DNA of 64,000 nt from an uncultured Roseiflexaceae bacterium (GCA_937988885.1 CALKHR010000110.1:1-64000); one strand, 5' to 3'; counted from the first letter of the stretch, positions 1 to 9,217 are shown. The notes: generated by a model not told the origin, from the letters alone. Program-made: numbers and translations.

Positions 1-83
1 GACACCACATAAAATGGAAAGTACCTTGCTGCCGCAGGCTACAACTGGTTTGTGACTGACACTGTCCAACCGGATTTGGTGTG
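1..83 (+). repeat. Dispersed hairpin repeat, copy A (truncated by window edge)
   Basis: This stretch matches two other intergenic segments, one at 28387-28500 in inverted orientation and one at 60828-60940. All three share a block reading ACCTTGCTGCCGCAGGCT (with small changes) followed by a block ending CCAACCGGATTTGG. The other two copies begin with an 11-bp hairpin, which in copy A would lie just outside the window. No protein is encoded. It looks like a small MITE-like or structured intergenic repeat. Confidence 0.75.
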
Positions 84-187
84 AGAGTGTGAGAATCCAC
101 ATCATAAATGATGATACCGCTTTACATTGGTATCGCCTATCTTCCCCCATCGCTTAGCGACTCGTTCCATCTTTGCGAAAAGATAGC

Positions 188-223
188 ACGACGCCGCAGC
201 CCAATGGTAGGCCACGGCGTCGT
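188..223 (-). terminator. Candidate terminator hairpin after the SMP-30 gene
   Basis: A perfect 9-bp inverted repeat (ACGACGCCG / CGGCGTCGT, 18-nt loop) lies 18 bp past the stop of the minus-strand gluconolactonase gene. On the minus strand it is followed by a broken T-rich stretch (GCTATCTTTT). It is plausible as a terminator, but the weak U-run makes it uncertain. Confidence 0.4.
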
Positions 224-241
224 AAAGGCGAAGGCGCTGCG

Positions 242-1210
242 TTAGACGCCCACCGTATCGGTGTAGAGGCTGTAGATCGATTGGCTGGCGGCCATAAAGA
301 GGCGGTTCTTCTTCCTGCCGCCGAAGCAGATGTTGGCGCACGGCTCGGGCAGGTGGATTTTGCCGATCAGGGTGCCATCGGGCGCGAAGCAGTGCACGCC
401 ATCATACCCTTCGCCGCCCCAACCAGCCGCCGCCCAGAGGTTGCCATCCACATCAACGCGGATGCCATCGGCCATGCCGGGCGACATATCGACAAAATCG
501 CGCCCATTCTCGGCTCTGCCATCGACCACATCGTAGACGCGGATGCTGCGGGGGCCGTTCGGCATGTGCGATGCGCCCGTATCCACGACATAGAGTAGTT
601 TTTCGTCGGGCGAGAAGCACAGGCCGTTGGGGCGCACCATGTCGGAGACAACCACGCTGAGCTCGCCAGTGTTGGGATCGAGGCGGTAGACGGCGGTGGG
701 CAACTCGAACTCGGCGCGGTCGCCCTCGTAGTTGCCGAGGATGCCGTAGCCCGGATCGGTGAACCACACCGAGCCATCGGAGTGGACCACCACATCGTTG
801 GGGGCGTTGAGCCGCTTACCCTGGTAGCTATCGGCCAGCACTGTGATGCTGCCGTCGTATTCGGTGCGGGTGACGCGGCGGGTCAGGTGCTCACAGGTGA
901 CGAGGCGGCCCTGGCGGTCGCGGGTGTTGCCGTTGCTGTTGTTGGCGGGCGAACGGAACACGCTCACTGCGCCAGTCTCCTCGCACCAGCGCATCATCCG
1001 ATTGTTCGGGATGTCGCTCCAGACCAGGTAGCGACCATCGCCAAACCAAACCGGGCCTTCTGCCCAGCGAAACCCGGTGGCGATGCGCTCGACGTGGGCG
1101 CTGCCGAGGCGGTAGCGGTTGAATCGTGGGTCCAGCGTTTCCACCGCAGGGTCGGGGTAGCGTACGAGGCCGCGTTCGCCTGATGCAGGCCAAATCGGGG
1201 TTTGCGTCAT
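242..1210 (-). CDS. SMP-30/gluconolactonase/LRE-family hydrolase
   Basis: A 322-residue protein of the SMP-30/gluconolactonase family, six-bladed beta-propellers that hydrolyse sugar lactones with one divalent metal ion. The family's metal-binding signatures are visible: the AEGPVW motif with Glu51, PNGLCFSPD with Asn195, and GMADGIRVD with Asp248, plus the NAPNDV motif near residue 135. There is no signal peptide, so it is probably cytoplasmic. The start is supported by GGAG a few bases upstream of the ATG. The gene is monocistronic: its neighbour, the histidine kinase, ends 58 bp away on the same strand. The exact lactone cannot be read from the sequence. Confident for family, not for substrate. 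Confidence 0.88.
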   Translation of the reverse strand: MTQTPIWPASGERGLVRYPDPAVETLDPRFNRYRLGSAHVERIATGFRWAEGPVWFGDGRYLVWSDIPNNRMMRWCEETGAVSVFRSPANNSNGNTRDRQGRLVTCEHLTRRVTRTEYDGSITVLADSYQGKRLNAPNDVVVHSDGSVWFTDPGYGILGNYEGDRAEFELPTAVYRLDPNTGELSVVVSDMVRPNGLCFSPDEKLLYVVDTGASHMPNGPRSIRVYDVVDGRAENGRDFVDMSPGMADGIRVDVDGNLWAAAGWGGEGYDGVHCFAPDGTLIGKIHLPEPCANICFGGRKKNRLFMAASQSIYSLYTDTVGV

Positions 1211-1268
1211 GACAGTTCTCCAAAATTCTAACTATGGGTGAGCGAACAGGCCACGTGGAATGTTGAGG

Positions 1269-4200
1269 TTAGCGCGATGCCATCGCTTCTGCCAAAACCT
1301 CGCGCAGGTCGTCTTGATCGAAGGGCTTCTCGATCACAAAATCGACGCCGCGCTCGCGGGCTTCTTCATCGGTGTATTGGCGACCCCAGCCAGTAATCAG
1401 AATGGTGGGCACTCGCGGGTCGCGTTCTTTGATCTGCTTCAGCAGGTCCCAGCCGTTCATATCGGGCATGCCCAGATCCGAGATCACCAGATCGAACGTG
1501 TGCGGCGCGAAGGTCCGCAACGCCTCGGCACCATCGGCGGCTTGCGCGACTTTATGGCCCCAGCGTGTCAGGACGCGCACCGTCGCATCTCGCACCATCG
1601 CCTCACTCTCAACAAACAGGATATGGCCCGGGATGATGTTGAGATCGCGCGGCGCCTTGCGTTTGGTGGTTTGCTCGGCAGCGCGGATGGGCAAACTGAT
1701 GCGGAAGCGGGTGCCCACGCCAAGTTCGCTCTCGACATCGATCTGGCCGCCGTGGCTCTGGATGATGCCCAGCGAAACGGCCAAGCCCAGGCCGGTGCCC
1801 TGCTCGCCCTTGGTGGTGAAAAACGGGTCGAAGATGCGGGCGCGCACGTCCGGCGGCATGCCAGTGCCCGTATCGGCGATCTCAATCACCACCTGGCCTT
1901 CGTCTTCGGTCTTTTGGTTGTAGGTGGTGATGGTGATGGTGCCGCCCTTGGGCAGCGCATCGACCGCGTTGATGATCAGGTTGGTGAGCACCTCGCGTAA
2001 TTCGGCGGGACGCCCCGCGATCGGCTCGACAGGCTCAAGATTGCGCACGATCTCGATGGAGGCACCGCGACTCTGGGCCACGTCGCGCCAGCGCGGGCGG
2101 GTCAGGTCGATGGCGTCGCGGGCCAGCATGTCGAGGCGCACCTCGGTCATTGGCGAGTCGTGCTCCATGCGCGCGAAGCCCTGCAGGCGCCGCACCGTCT
2201 CGGCACCGTCCTTGGCGGCCCGCTCGATGATCTGGAGCATTTCGCGATGTTCGGGGTCTTGCACTTCGTAGAGCAGCAACTGCGCGTTGCCGAGCACACC
2301 CGCCAGCAGGTTGTTGAAGTCGTGGGCCACGCCGGAGGCCAACTGCCCCACGGCCCGCACTTTATCGACCAGGCTGAGGTGCTCTTGCGTGCGAGCGAGT
2401 TTGGTAGCGGTCTCCTCGCGTTCGCGCGCGAGACGGGCGTTGTGCAGTGCGGTGCCGAGGTAGTGCGAGAGTTCGAGCAGAATGGCGATCTGCTCCTGTC
2501 CATACGCACCCGCTTGGCGGCTCGCGAAGTCGAGCGTTCCAACGGCGCGGCTGGCCCCGATGATCGGCACAATCACGCCGGAGCGCAGTCCGTTGGCGGC
2601 CAACTTGCGGTCGTACTCGAAGCTGCTGCGTGACAGTTCGACCTGCGCCAACGGCATCGCGGTGCGCCCCGCCGTCTGCCAGGGTGTGCCCTCGGCAGGA
2701 ATGCGCTGACCTTCGGGCGGCTCGGCCCAATCGCGGATGTTGTAGTCGTAGACCGTCTCGAACGTGAAGGTGTCGTCCTCCTCGTTGTAGAGCACCAGCG
2801 CGGCGTAATCGCAGGGCACCACGCGGCGGATGTGGTGGATGATGGTGCGCAGAATCGCGGGCAGGTCGCGGCTCACATCGCGCGTGCTGACCTCCTGCGT
2901 CACGCGGGTCACCACTTCGAGTTGGAACTTGAGCCGAGCGTTCTCCATCGCGATCGCGGCCTGGTTCGAGAGGGCAGCGATGGCGTGCACATGCTCTTGG
3001 TTGTAGTGGTTCGGCTCGTCGTTCTCCAGCATCAGCACGCCTTCTACGTGACCCTGGCGCAGCAGCGGCACACCCATCCAACTGCGGGTGGTGGTGACGC
3101 CAAACGGGCGATAGCGCGGATCGGCCTGCACATCGGCGAGCACCAGCGCTTGGCCTTGGCGGGCGATATGGGCAACCAGCGGCACCTCGTCGAGCGGGAT
3201 GCGGCTGCGAATGTGCGGTTGGCGGTTGGCAAAGCCACGCGAGGCCGAGAACTCGACGTGCTCCTCATCGACCCGCACAAGCATACTGCGGTCGTAGGGC
3301 AGCACTTGGGCCAGTTGATCGAGGATCAGTTCGGGCACACCCTCGGGGGCCAGCGCGGCGCTGAGAGTCTGCGAGACGCGGTAGATCGCCTCGGCCAGTT
3401 GGCGGCGCATCTGCTCGGTCTGGAACAGTTTTGCGTTCGTGAGCGCCACGGCCAGCGGCGTCGCCCACTCGGTGAGTTGTTGGCGATCCTGCGGGCTAAA
3501 GGCGGCGGGCAAACTACTCTGCACCACGATCACGGCGAGCACGTTGTTCTTGGAGATCACGGGCACCGCCAATTCTGAGACTGCGGTGTGCATGCCCGGC
3601 GTCGGCACGAATTGTGTGGTGGTGCGCAGATCTTCCACCTGCGCCGGTTTCGTGGTCTGCACCACGCGAGCAGCGATGGTTGGCTCGCTAAGGGGCACCT
3701 GCGTGGGTGGCACGTAGCCGGCATCCTGCGCGTCGTCGCTGAAGTAGAAGGCCAGCATCTCGCCTTCGAGCAGGGCGATGCCGACGCGCTCGTAGAGGAA
3801 GCCGCTGCGCAGCGCCACCACCACGCGGCGAATGAGTTGCTGCGGATCGAGCGTGGCGCTCAGTTCGCGCTCGAAGGACAGCATCCCTTTGAGTTGCCGT
3901 TGCGAATCTTGCAGGACGCGCAGTTGCTGATCTTTCTCCTGCGTGATGCGCTGTTGCGATTTAAAGAGTTCGTCGAATCGGCGGGCGATCACGCCAATCT
4001 CACCGGGGGCGCGCACGGGCAATTGGCGGTTGGCGTTCGGCGGCGCGGTGATCGCGGCAACTAGGCGGGACAGCGGCAGCACGATCCAACGGGCCACGTA
4101 GGCCATCAACACCATGAGGACGAGGGCGAACAGCGAGGCAAGCGCAATAACCGACCATTCGGGGGAGAGATCAAGGCCGAAGAATTGCCAGGCCGCTTGC

Positions 4201-4370
4201 ACGTCGCCGCTGAAGTCGGCAATAAGCCGAGCCCGCAATTCGGCATCGAGGCCCAGAAATACTTCGTACAAAAATGCAATCAGGCCGCCAAGCGCAAGTA
4301 TCAGACTCAACAACAAACCCCAGAACGCGCGGCGCACCAACTGCGAATGTTGTTTGGGACGATCTGCCAT
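1269..4370 (-). CDS. GAF-rich membrane hybrid histidine kinase with C-terminal receiver
   Basis: A 1033-residue sensor kinase. Two membrane segments near residues 15-37 and 73-97 bracket a short loop and are followed by a HAMP-like region. Three GAF-like domains follow (roughly 165-310, 325-480 and 490-650). A HisKA domain carries HDFNN near residue 683, and the HATPase has N-box (NLIINAVDA), DTGTGM, FFTTK and GTGLGL motifs. A receiver domain starts near 916 with phospho-acceptor Asp about 964 (SDLGMPD), the Thr of LITG and the Lys of EKPF. The receiver's acidic pocket reads VESE rather than the usual DD pair. No partner response regulator is adjacent, so output is probably by phosphorelay to an unlinked protein. 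The ligand is unknown. No clear Shine-Dalgarno precedes the ATG. Confidence 0.9.
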   Translation of the reverse strand: MADRPKQHSQLVRRAFWGLLLSLILALGGLIAFLYEVFLGLDAELRARLIADFSGDVQAAWQFFGLDLSPEWSVIALASLFALVLMVLMAYVARWIVLPLSRLVAAITAPPNANRQLPVRAPGEIGVIARRFDELFKSQQRITQEKDQQLRVLQDSQRQLKGMLSFERELSATLDPQQLIRRVVVALRSGFLYERVGIALLEGEMLAFYFSDDAQDAGYVPPTQVPLSEPTIAARVVQTTKPAQVEDLRTTTQFVPTPGMHTAVSELAVPVISKNNVLAVIVVQSSLPAAFSPQDRQQLTEWATPLAVALTNAKLFQTEQMRRQLAEAIYRVSQTLSAALAPEGVPELILDQLAQVLPYDRSMLVRVDEEHVEFSASRGFANRQPHIRSRIPLDEVPLVAHIARQGQALVLADVQADPRYRPFGVTTTRSWMGVPLLRQGHVEGVLMLENDEPNHYNQEHVHAIAALSNQAAIAMENARLKFQLEVVTRVTQEVSTRDVSRDLPAILRTIIHHIRRVVPCDYAALVLYNEEDDTFTFETVYDYNIRDWAEPPEGQRIPAEGTPWQTAGRTAMPLAQVELSRSSFEYDRKLAANGLRSGVIVPIIGASRAVGTLDFASRQAGAYGQEQIAILLELSHYLGTALHNARLAREREETATKLARTQEHLSLVDKVRAVGQLASGVAHDFNNLLAGVLGNAQLLLYEVQDPEHREMLQIIERAAKDGAETVRRLQGFARMEHDSPMTEVRLDMLARDAIDLTRPRWRDVAQSRGASIEIVRNLEPVEPIAGRPAELREVLTNLIINAVDALPKGGTITITTYNQKTEDEGQVVIEIADTGTGMPPDVRARIFDPFFTTKGEQGTGLGLAVSLGIIQSHGGQIDVESELGVGTRFRISLPIRAAEQTTKRKAPRDLNIIPGHILFVESEAMVRDATVRVLTRWGHKVAQAADGAEALRTFAPHTFDLVISDLGMPDMNGWDLLKQIKERDPRVPTILITGWGRQYTDEEARERGVDFVIEKPFDQDDLREVLAEAMASR

Positions 4371-4543
4371 CAGCGAGGTCGGGCCTTCTCTCTGTCGTGC
4401 AACTCGGGGGCACGGCCCGGTTATTGATGATAAATCGGGAAGGGTTGCTTGTCAACTAGCTGCAACAAACGTGATCAAGCGAGCGTCTTAGCCGCAGGAA
4501 CGTAACGATATCGAATGATATCCATACATAATGGAGGAAATCT

Positions 4544-4837
4544 ATGGAAACCAGACGAATCCGACGCAGCCGGAACGAGCGCATGATCGCTGGCGTTGCG
4601 GGGGGCTTGGCGAGTTATTTCAATATCGATCCGATGCTGGTTCGGCTCGGCTTCATATTGCTAGCCTTCTTCAATGGATTTAGCGTTCTGGTGTACATGG
4701 CGCTCTGGTTGTTGTTGCCGAACGAGGATAGCAGCGCACCCGATAGCCGCGCTCAGATGCGCGAAAGCATCGACGAGATGCGCGAAGCCGCCGAAAGTGC
4801 CGCTCAGCGCGTTCGCGATATGTTCAACCGCGTCTAG
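4544..4837 (+). CDS. PspC domain protein
   Basis: A 97-residue protein with an N-terminal PspC domain. The basic start (RRIRRSRNERM), the AGVAGGLASYFNIDP motif and a hydrophobic segment at about residues 36-60 ending ALWLLLPNE are typical. The C-terminal 35 residues are charged and probably helical. In other bacteria PspC-type proteins sit in the inner membrane and take part in envelope-stress signalling. Here it stands alone, with a good ribosome site (GGAGG, 6 nt before ATG) and a strong terminator after it, so it is a monocistronic unit. No PspA or PspB homologue is in the window. The role in envelope stress is inference from the family. Confidence 0.9.
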   Translation: METRRIRRSRNERMIAGVAGGLASYFNIDPMLVRLGFILLAFFNGFSVLVYMALWLLLPNEDSSAPDSRAQMRESIDEMREAAESAAQRVRDMFNRV

Positions 4838-4856
4838 TGCTTCGTTCGAGGTGCTG

Positions 4857-4896
4857 AAAGGGGTATCGAGCCACTGGCTCGATACCCCTTTTTCCT
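4857..4896 (+). terminator. Rho-independent terminator of the PspC gene
   Basis: A perfect 16-bp stem (AAAGGGGTATCGAGCC and its complement) with a 3-nt loop, running into a T stretch. It starts 19 bp after the PspC stop codon. Confidence 0.92.
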
Positions 4897-5130
4897 TCTC
4901 AATGCCCTCGCACAACCTAAAACATTTGTGTCGACAAGAATGACGGTATTTGGTACCATAGACGCCTGCGGGGCACTAACGTTGGCGCAATATTGCTCCG
5001 TGGCACGTCAATAACCCCATTCAATCTGTCTCTGCTGCACCATACAACTCAAGATTGTGGGGTTTCAGTGGGTAGACATCGAACACAGATGATTAACAGC
5101 CACGCATTCCACGGCTGTAGGGGGCACATC

Positions 5131-5445
5131 ATGGGCGTTCTCAAACAGATTCTACTCTTTGCTGGGGTCGGCGCACTTGGTGGTTTTGTGATTATGATTG
5201 GGATGGGGTTTATCTTCTTCCCGACGCTTTTGGGTCAACTGAACTTCACGGGTAGCGAGACCGATATGGCGATCCTGAAGGCTGTCGCGCTACCCACCGC
5301 CATCGCCGCGTTGATCGGCGGCGTGATCGGGGGTCAGATCTCAAACGAGGGTGGCCGCAGCAGCCAAGTGATGATGGCCGTGATCCTGGGCATCGTCCTG
5401 GCCACGCCCGTGAGTTGCCTGGGCTTCTGGGTCACAGGTTGGTAG
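5131..5445 (+). CDS. Small multi-pass membrane protein of unknown function
   Basis: A 104-residue hydrophobic protein starting at ATG 5131, which follows a GGGGG-rich ribosome site; the reading frame stays open further upstream but without a convincing start. Three likely membrane segments are visible, near residues 5-32, 50-70 and 80-102, with glycine-rich stretches (GALGG, ALIGGVIGGQ). I recognise no family. It lies between the PspC gene and the convergent flippase gene, and is followed by its own terminator. It may be a small integral membrane accessory protein, but no function can be assigned from sequence alone. Confidence 0.7.
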   Translation: MGVLKQILLFAGVGALGGFVIMIGMGFIFFPTLLGQLNFTGSETDMAILKAVALPTAIAALIGGVIGGQISNEGGRSSQVMMAVILGIVLATPVSCLGFWVTGW

Positions 5446-5482
5446 GTACACGTCCTGTAGTACAATTGCGCCAGCAACGCCT

Positions 5483-5516
5483 CAACGCCAGCGTGGTTTC
5501 GCTGGCGTTGGCTTTT
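5483..5516 (+). terminator. Rho-independent terminator between convergent genes
   Basis: An 11-bp perfect stem (CAACGCCAGCG / CGCTGGCGTTG, 6-nt loop) followed on the plus strand by GCTTTT. It ends the small membrane protein gene. The T-run touches the stop codon of the convergent flippase gene at 5515. Confidence 0.8.
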
Positions 5517-7101
5517 AACTACGCCCCAACACCCGCCGCACTAGTGCGCGCTCCTCGGGGCCGAACGCACCCACCACCCACAGCGCAATGCCGTAGGCGA
5601 GCGGGGCCACCACAGTCGCCACAAGCCACCCAAAGTCGCCGCCGAGCGGGTAGACCAGCAGCATCGCCAAGCCCATCACCAGCGCCGCCGCCATCGGGCG
5701 CCACGACAGCCGCAACAGCGGCGGAGCAGCCTCCTCGCGCCGCAGCACAGGCAGGAAGGTGATGTACAACACCACTTCGGAGAGCACGGTGATCAGGCTG
5801 GCGGCGTACAGGCCGAACAGCGGGATGAACAGCAGATTGGCCAGGAAGTTGAACGCCGCCATAATCATAAACGAGCGGGTGATGGAAGCCTGCTGATCCA
5901 GCGCGATCATCACGTACTGCATCAGGCCGTTGATGTACGAGAGCGGCAAAAACCAGATCAGGATGGCCAGCGCCACATCGGAGATGCCCTGATATTGGGC
6001 GTTCTCGGCGAAGAAGCGCACCAAATCGGCGGCCAACACGGTGGTGCCGACCGAGATGGGGAAGGCGGCCAGCAGCAGCACGTACAGCACATGCCGATAC
6101 GAGCGGTTGAAGGCATTGCGATCCTGTTTGGCTTGTCGGGCGATCAGCGGGAAAATAGCGTTGATGAGCAGCGGCGGCAGGATGAGCGCCACGTTGATGA
6201 CGCGGTAGGGCATGCGGTACTGCGCCACCACTACATCGTCGGTGAACGCCCGCAGGATGAACGTGTCGAACGAGAAGGCGATGTTGACCAGCAGGCTGTT
6301 CAGCAGCAGCGGGAAGGCGGGCTTGAGCAGGCTGCGCGCGAACTGCCAATCCCACTCCAAGCGCGGTGCGAACAACATGCGCACTTGCAGCACCAGAAAG
6401 ACCAGCGCGGTGAGGCAGGTGGTGGCCACCGCCGCCCAGGCCAGGCCGAGCACGCCCCAGCCCGCCAGCAGCACGCCAACCCGCGCGAATACGCTCACCA
6501 CTTGCGTGATAAGTTCGACCGCCGCCGGGATCTCCATGCGTTCGCGGCTGTTGAACAGCGCCGTGACGACGTTATTGTACGCGGCGGGGAACAGCGTGAG
6601 GCAGAGAATGAGGATCGCTGCGGCGCCATCGTCGGTGAGGCTGCGTGCGCCCGGCAACATCGCGCCGCTGACGTTGTAGGTGCCGATGATCACCAGCGCC
6701 ATCGGCAGCGCGATGATCGAGAGCAGCCAACGCAACGTCAGCGTGACACCGAAGAAGCGCGGTGCTTCGTTGGGCTGCCGCGCCACCTCGCGGGTGAGCA
6801 GCGTGCCCAAGCCGAAGTCGCTGAAGGTGCCGAGGTACTGCACCACCAGCAGCGCGGCCAAGTCGTACTGGCCCACCGCTTCCGGCGTGAGCAGGCGGTA
6901 GAGCACCAGCGCGAAGGCCATATCGATCGCCCGCACAATCAGGCGGATCACGGTTGGCACGGCGCTGTTCTTCACGACGCGGCGTGCGGTATTGCTCTCG
7001 TCCTCGCGGTAGTAGCGCCGCCACAGCAACGCGCCCAGCCCAAGCAACGGCAACAGGGCGGCTACGCCCAGCAAAAAGAGGTTGATTCGTTCACTTAGCA
7101 T
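5515..7101 (-). CDS. Polysaccharide flippase of the MOP/Wzx type
   Basis: A 528-residue polytopic membrane protein of the MOP exporter superfamily (Wzx/RfbX-like), which flips lipid-linked oligosaccharides across the cytoplasmic membrane. An N-terminal extra helix (about residues 7-27) precedes the typical first helix pair, with RLLTPEAVGQYDLA and DFGLGTLLTRE. About 13-14 hydrophobic segments follow. It stands apart from the polysaccharide operon at 54-59 kb, but could serve the same surface polymer. A TGGTATAAT box on the minus strand ends 8 nt before the ATG and there is no Shine-Dalgarno, so the mRNA may be leaderless. The substrate is unknown. Confidence 0.88.
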   Translation of the reverse strand: MLSERINLFLLGVAALLPLLGLGALLWRRYYREDESNTARRVVKNSAVPTVIRLIVRAIDMAFALVLYRLLTPEAVGQYDLAALLVVQYLGTFSDFGLGTLLTREVARQPNEAPRFFGVTLTLRWLLSIIALPMALVIIGTYNVSGAMLPGARSLTDDGAAAILILCLTLFPAAYNNVVTALFNSRERMEIPAAVELITQVVSVFARVGVLLAGWGVLGLAWAAVATTCLTALVFLVLQVRMLFAPRLEWDWQFARSLLKPAFPLLLNSLLVNIAFSFDTFILRAFTDDVVVAQYRMPYRVINVALILPPLLINAIFPLIARQAKQDRNAFNRSYRHVLYVLLLAAFPISVGTTVLAADLVRFFAENAQYQGISDVALAILIWFLPLSYINGLMQYVMIALDQQASITRSFMIMAAFNFLANLLFIPLFGLYAASLITVLSEVVLYITFLPVLRREEAAPPLLRLSWRPMAAALVMGLAMLLVYPLGGDFGWLVATVVAPLAYGIALWVVGAFGPEERALVRRVLGRS

Positions 7102-7109
7102 AGTGGCCG

Positions 7110-7118
7110 ATTATACCA
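7110..7118 (-). promoter_or_regulatory. Extended -10 promoter directly before the flippase ATG
   Basis: The minus strand reads TGGTATAAT, then 8 bases, then the ATG at 7101. A transcript starting at the normal distance would begin at or next to the start codon. Confidence 0.6.
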
Positions 7119-7122
7119 GGGA

Positions 7123-7821
7123 TCAGCGCGGTTCTTGGCGATGTTCATCGAGCAACGCCGTTAGCTCGGCCAGGCTGTTCAGCGTGTAGTCGGGCGGGGT
7201 GGCGTCGGGGGGCGGCGTGCGCCCGGCGCGGTTGACCCACGCTACGGCGATGCCCTGCTGTTGCGCGCCAACCACGTCGTTGCTCCACGAATCGCCGACG
7301 TGCAGCACTTCGTGCGGGGCGAGGCCGAGCAGTTCCAGCGCGCGTTGGAACAGTTCGGGGCGCGGTTTGTAGCTGCGCACGTCCTCGCTGCTGAGCACGT
7401 GGTCGCAGCGCCAACCCGCGTGGCGGATGGCGTTCTCCAGGTCGCTGCGGTCGATGTTGGAGACGATGCAGATCGGCAGTGGGCAGGACTCCACGAAGGC
7501 GATGGCGTCGTCGAAGATGCGGGGCGCGCTCCAGTAGACGAATTGTCGAGCGGCGAGCTCTTGGGCCGAGAGCGGGATCTGATATTCGGTGAGCACGGCT
7601 TCCAGGCTGGCGATCTCGATGTCGCGCTGGGTGCGGAATTGCTCGCCGTGGCTGGCTGCGCACAGTTCGCGGAAGCGGTTCAGCCAGGCGCGGCCTAGGC
7701 TGCGCTTGTCGATGGCGGTGGGGGCGGCGGCGAGCATGTCGCGCAGCATTTCGCCGATCACAAGATCGTCTTCGGAGACTAGGGCGCCGTAGAAATCGAG
7801 GAGCACGGCTTTGTAGCGCAT
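7123..7821 (-). CDS. HAD-superfamily hydrolase
   Basis: A 232-residue haloacid-dehalogenase-superfamily hydrolase. Motif I is LLDFYGALV, with nucleophile Asp9 and Tyr at the +2 position, as in haloacid dehalogenases rather than the DxD of typical phosphatases. Motif II is IVSNID, motif III contains SYKPRPELF, and motif IV is HVGDSWSNDVVGA. A helical cap lies between motifs I and II. The open frame extends further upstream, but the ATG at 7821 has a strong ribosome site (AAGGAGG), so I use it. It acts in the cytoplasm; whether the substrate is a phosphate ester or a haloacid cannot be decided. It ends 21 bp from the flippase start. Confidence 0.88.
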   Translation of the reverse strand: MRYKAVLLDFYGALVSEDDLVIGEMLRDMLAAAPTAIDKRSLGRAWLNRFRELCAASHGEQFRTQRDIEIASLEAVLTEYQIPLSAQELAARQFVYWSAPRIFDDAIAFVESCPLPICIVSNIDRSDLENAIRHAGWRCDHVLSSEDVRSYKPRPELFQRALELLGLAPHEVLHVGDSWSNDVVGAQQQGIAVAWVNRAGRTPPPDATPPDYTLNSLAELTALLDEHRQEPR

Positions 7822-7949
7822 ATCGCCTCCTTGGTGGCTATGCCGATTCATCGGGGGCCATGGTAACGCAGATTTCGTTGTGCGCAGTGAACGGCTGCGG
7901 CCAGCAAGCGCGAGCAGAGCGAGTGCACCATCACGTTGCCGATGGGACG

Positions 7950-8016
7950 CGGTTGCCGTAGCGACGGGCGCTGCGGAGGCGGCTGCGCTTCTTTTTCCCA
8001 AACCTATACGGCAACC
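7950..8016. repeat. Hairpin-forming intergenic repeat, copy 1
   Basis: A perfect 10-bp inverted repeat (GGTTGCCGTA at 7951-7960 and its complement at 8007-8016) encloses a 46-nt region. The segment resembles 20213-20280 in the purM-purN gap: both start CGGTTGCCGTAGCGAC and continue with a similar TGCGG-rich stretch and a T/C-rich segment. It is non-coding. Confidence 0.6.
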
Positions 8017-8033
8017 ACATGAGGGTGCGATGC

Positions 8034-8064
8034 AAAAAGGGCAACCAGTTGCGGTTGCCCTTTT
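8034..8064 (-). terminator. Rho-independent terminator of the lipoprotein gene
   Basis: A 12-bp perfect stem (AAAAGGGCAACC / GGTTGCCCTTTT, 6-nt loop). On the minus strand it is followed by a T stretch, 22 bp after the lipoprotein stop codon. Confidence 0.88.
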
Positions 8065-8085
8065 GTGCAGTGGTGTGAGGCGGTG

Positions 8086-9156
8086 CTAGTTTTTGGAGAT
8101 CATGATGAGCACGCCGAGTGTGCCGTCTTGGTTTTGGCCGATCACGATCGTGAGGTCCATCTCGGAGCCTTTGGCTTGCAGTTGCACGTAGCTCTCGCTC
8201 TCGGAGAGTGTTGTCACCTCGTAGCCGTCGGCGGCCAGGCGCTCTTTGTAGAAGCTCACCACGTCCTCCAAGGGCATGCTGGTGTTGTAGGAGAGTTGTT
8301 CTTCGGTCTGCAGGGTGATCTTGGCGTCATCAACCTTCGGCACGTTGGAGGAGGCCATATCTTCGAGGCCGGGGCACTCCGCTGGAATGGAGATCGTGTC
8401 GATCTCGCCGATCGCTGAGAGTTCGTAGTTGGAGACGGTGCTGATGCCTGCCATTTCGGAGTTGGTATTGGCTTTGATCATCAGGCCGTCTTCGCGCACC
8501 CAAAATTCGCCCTGCATTTTGATGCCCGTGGTGCTGGTGCTGATCTCGTAGCGGTTGGTGTTCTGCCCGTTCACCGTGACGTTGCGCTCGACAAGTTTCG
8601 GCTCGCCCGAGGACAACACCAACATCATGCTCACCGAGCCCATCATGTTGCGGGCCATTTGGAGCGATGTCGCCCAACTTTCGGTGTTCAGCCCGGTGAT
8701 TCGGCACTCGCCGTTCTGGACGTTGTACAGCATATCGGGCAGCAGGTAGGTTTCGGTGGTGCCTTGCGCTTCGGTCCCTACAATGGTGCGAACGATGCTC
8801 GGCTCGATGATGCGCTCCTCTACAAAGCGTGAAGTGGTTGTCTCCGTTTTGCCATCGGATGGGGTGGTGATGTTGGTCTCGTTCACCATGCGGTAGCTGC
8901 CGAGTTTGCTGAGAAATGCCTCCATTTTCACGGGGTCGAACGAGTCGGAGAGCGAGTCGATCACGGGCGTGTCGCTCGATTGATTATCGCTCGATTGGGT
9001 GTCGTCGCCCGAGCTGTCGGTTTCGCCACTCGGTCGGCTGATCTCTTCGATGGTATTGATGGTTTCGCGCACTTGGGCGGCTCGATCGGTGATGCCACAG
9101 TTCACAAGAACGGCGAGGGAGAGCAGGATCACAAGGGCCTTCACGCTTTTTTGCAT
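8086..9156 (-). CDS. Secreted lipoprotein of unknown function
   Basis: A 356-residue predicted lipoprotein. The N-terminus has Lys4, a hydrophobic core and a lipobox-like AVLVNC, so Cys20 would be lipidated. Residues 35-75 form a Ser/Asp-rich linker (SSDNQSSD), after which comes a globular beta-rich region. The layout of repeated strands (SYRMVNETN, MLYNVQNGECRI, ANTNSEMAG) resembles LppX/LolA-like lipid-carrier folds, but this is a weak structural guess. The C-terminal third (SFYKERLAADGYEVT) resembles a small domain seen after such folds. The start has a clear ribosome site (GAAGGAG). Upstream lie four CGTGAG direct repeats that may control it. Confident as a lipoprotein, unknown in function. 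Confidence 0.8.
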   Translation of the reverse strand: MQKSVKALVILLSLAVLVNCGITDRAAQVRETINTIEEISRPSGETDSSGDDTQSSDNQSSDTPVIDSLSDSFDPVKMEAFLSKLGSYRMVNETNITTPSDGKTETTTSRFVEERIIEPSIVRTIVGTEAQGTTETYLLPDMLYNVQNGECRITGLNTESWATSLQMARNMMGSVSMMLVLSSGEPKLVERNVTVNGQNTNRYEISTSTTGIKMQGEFWVREDGLMIKANTNSEMAGISTVSNYELSAIGEIDTISIPAECPGLEDMASSNVPKVDDAKITLQTEEQLSYNTSMPLEDVVSFYKERLAADGYEVTTLSESESYVQLQAKGSEMDLTIVIGQNQDGTLGVLIMISKN

Positions 9157-9217
9157 CTTCGATTCTCCTTCAATGCACGTGTTGGGTTACAACGATGCTG
9201 GCAGTGTACGTACGCAG

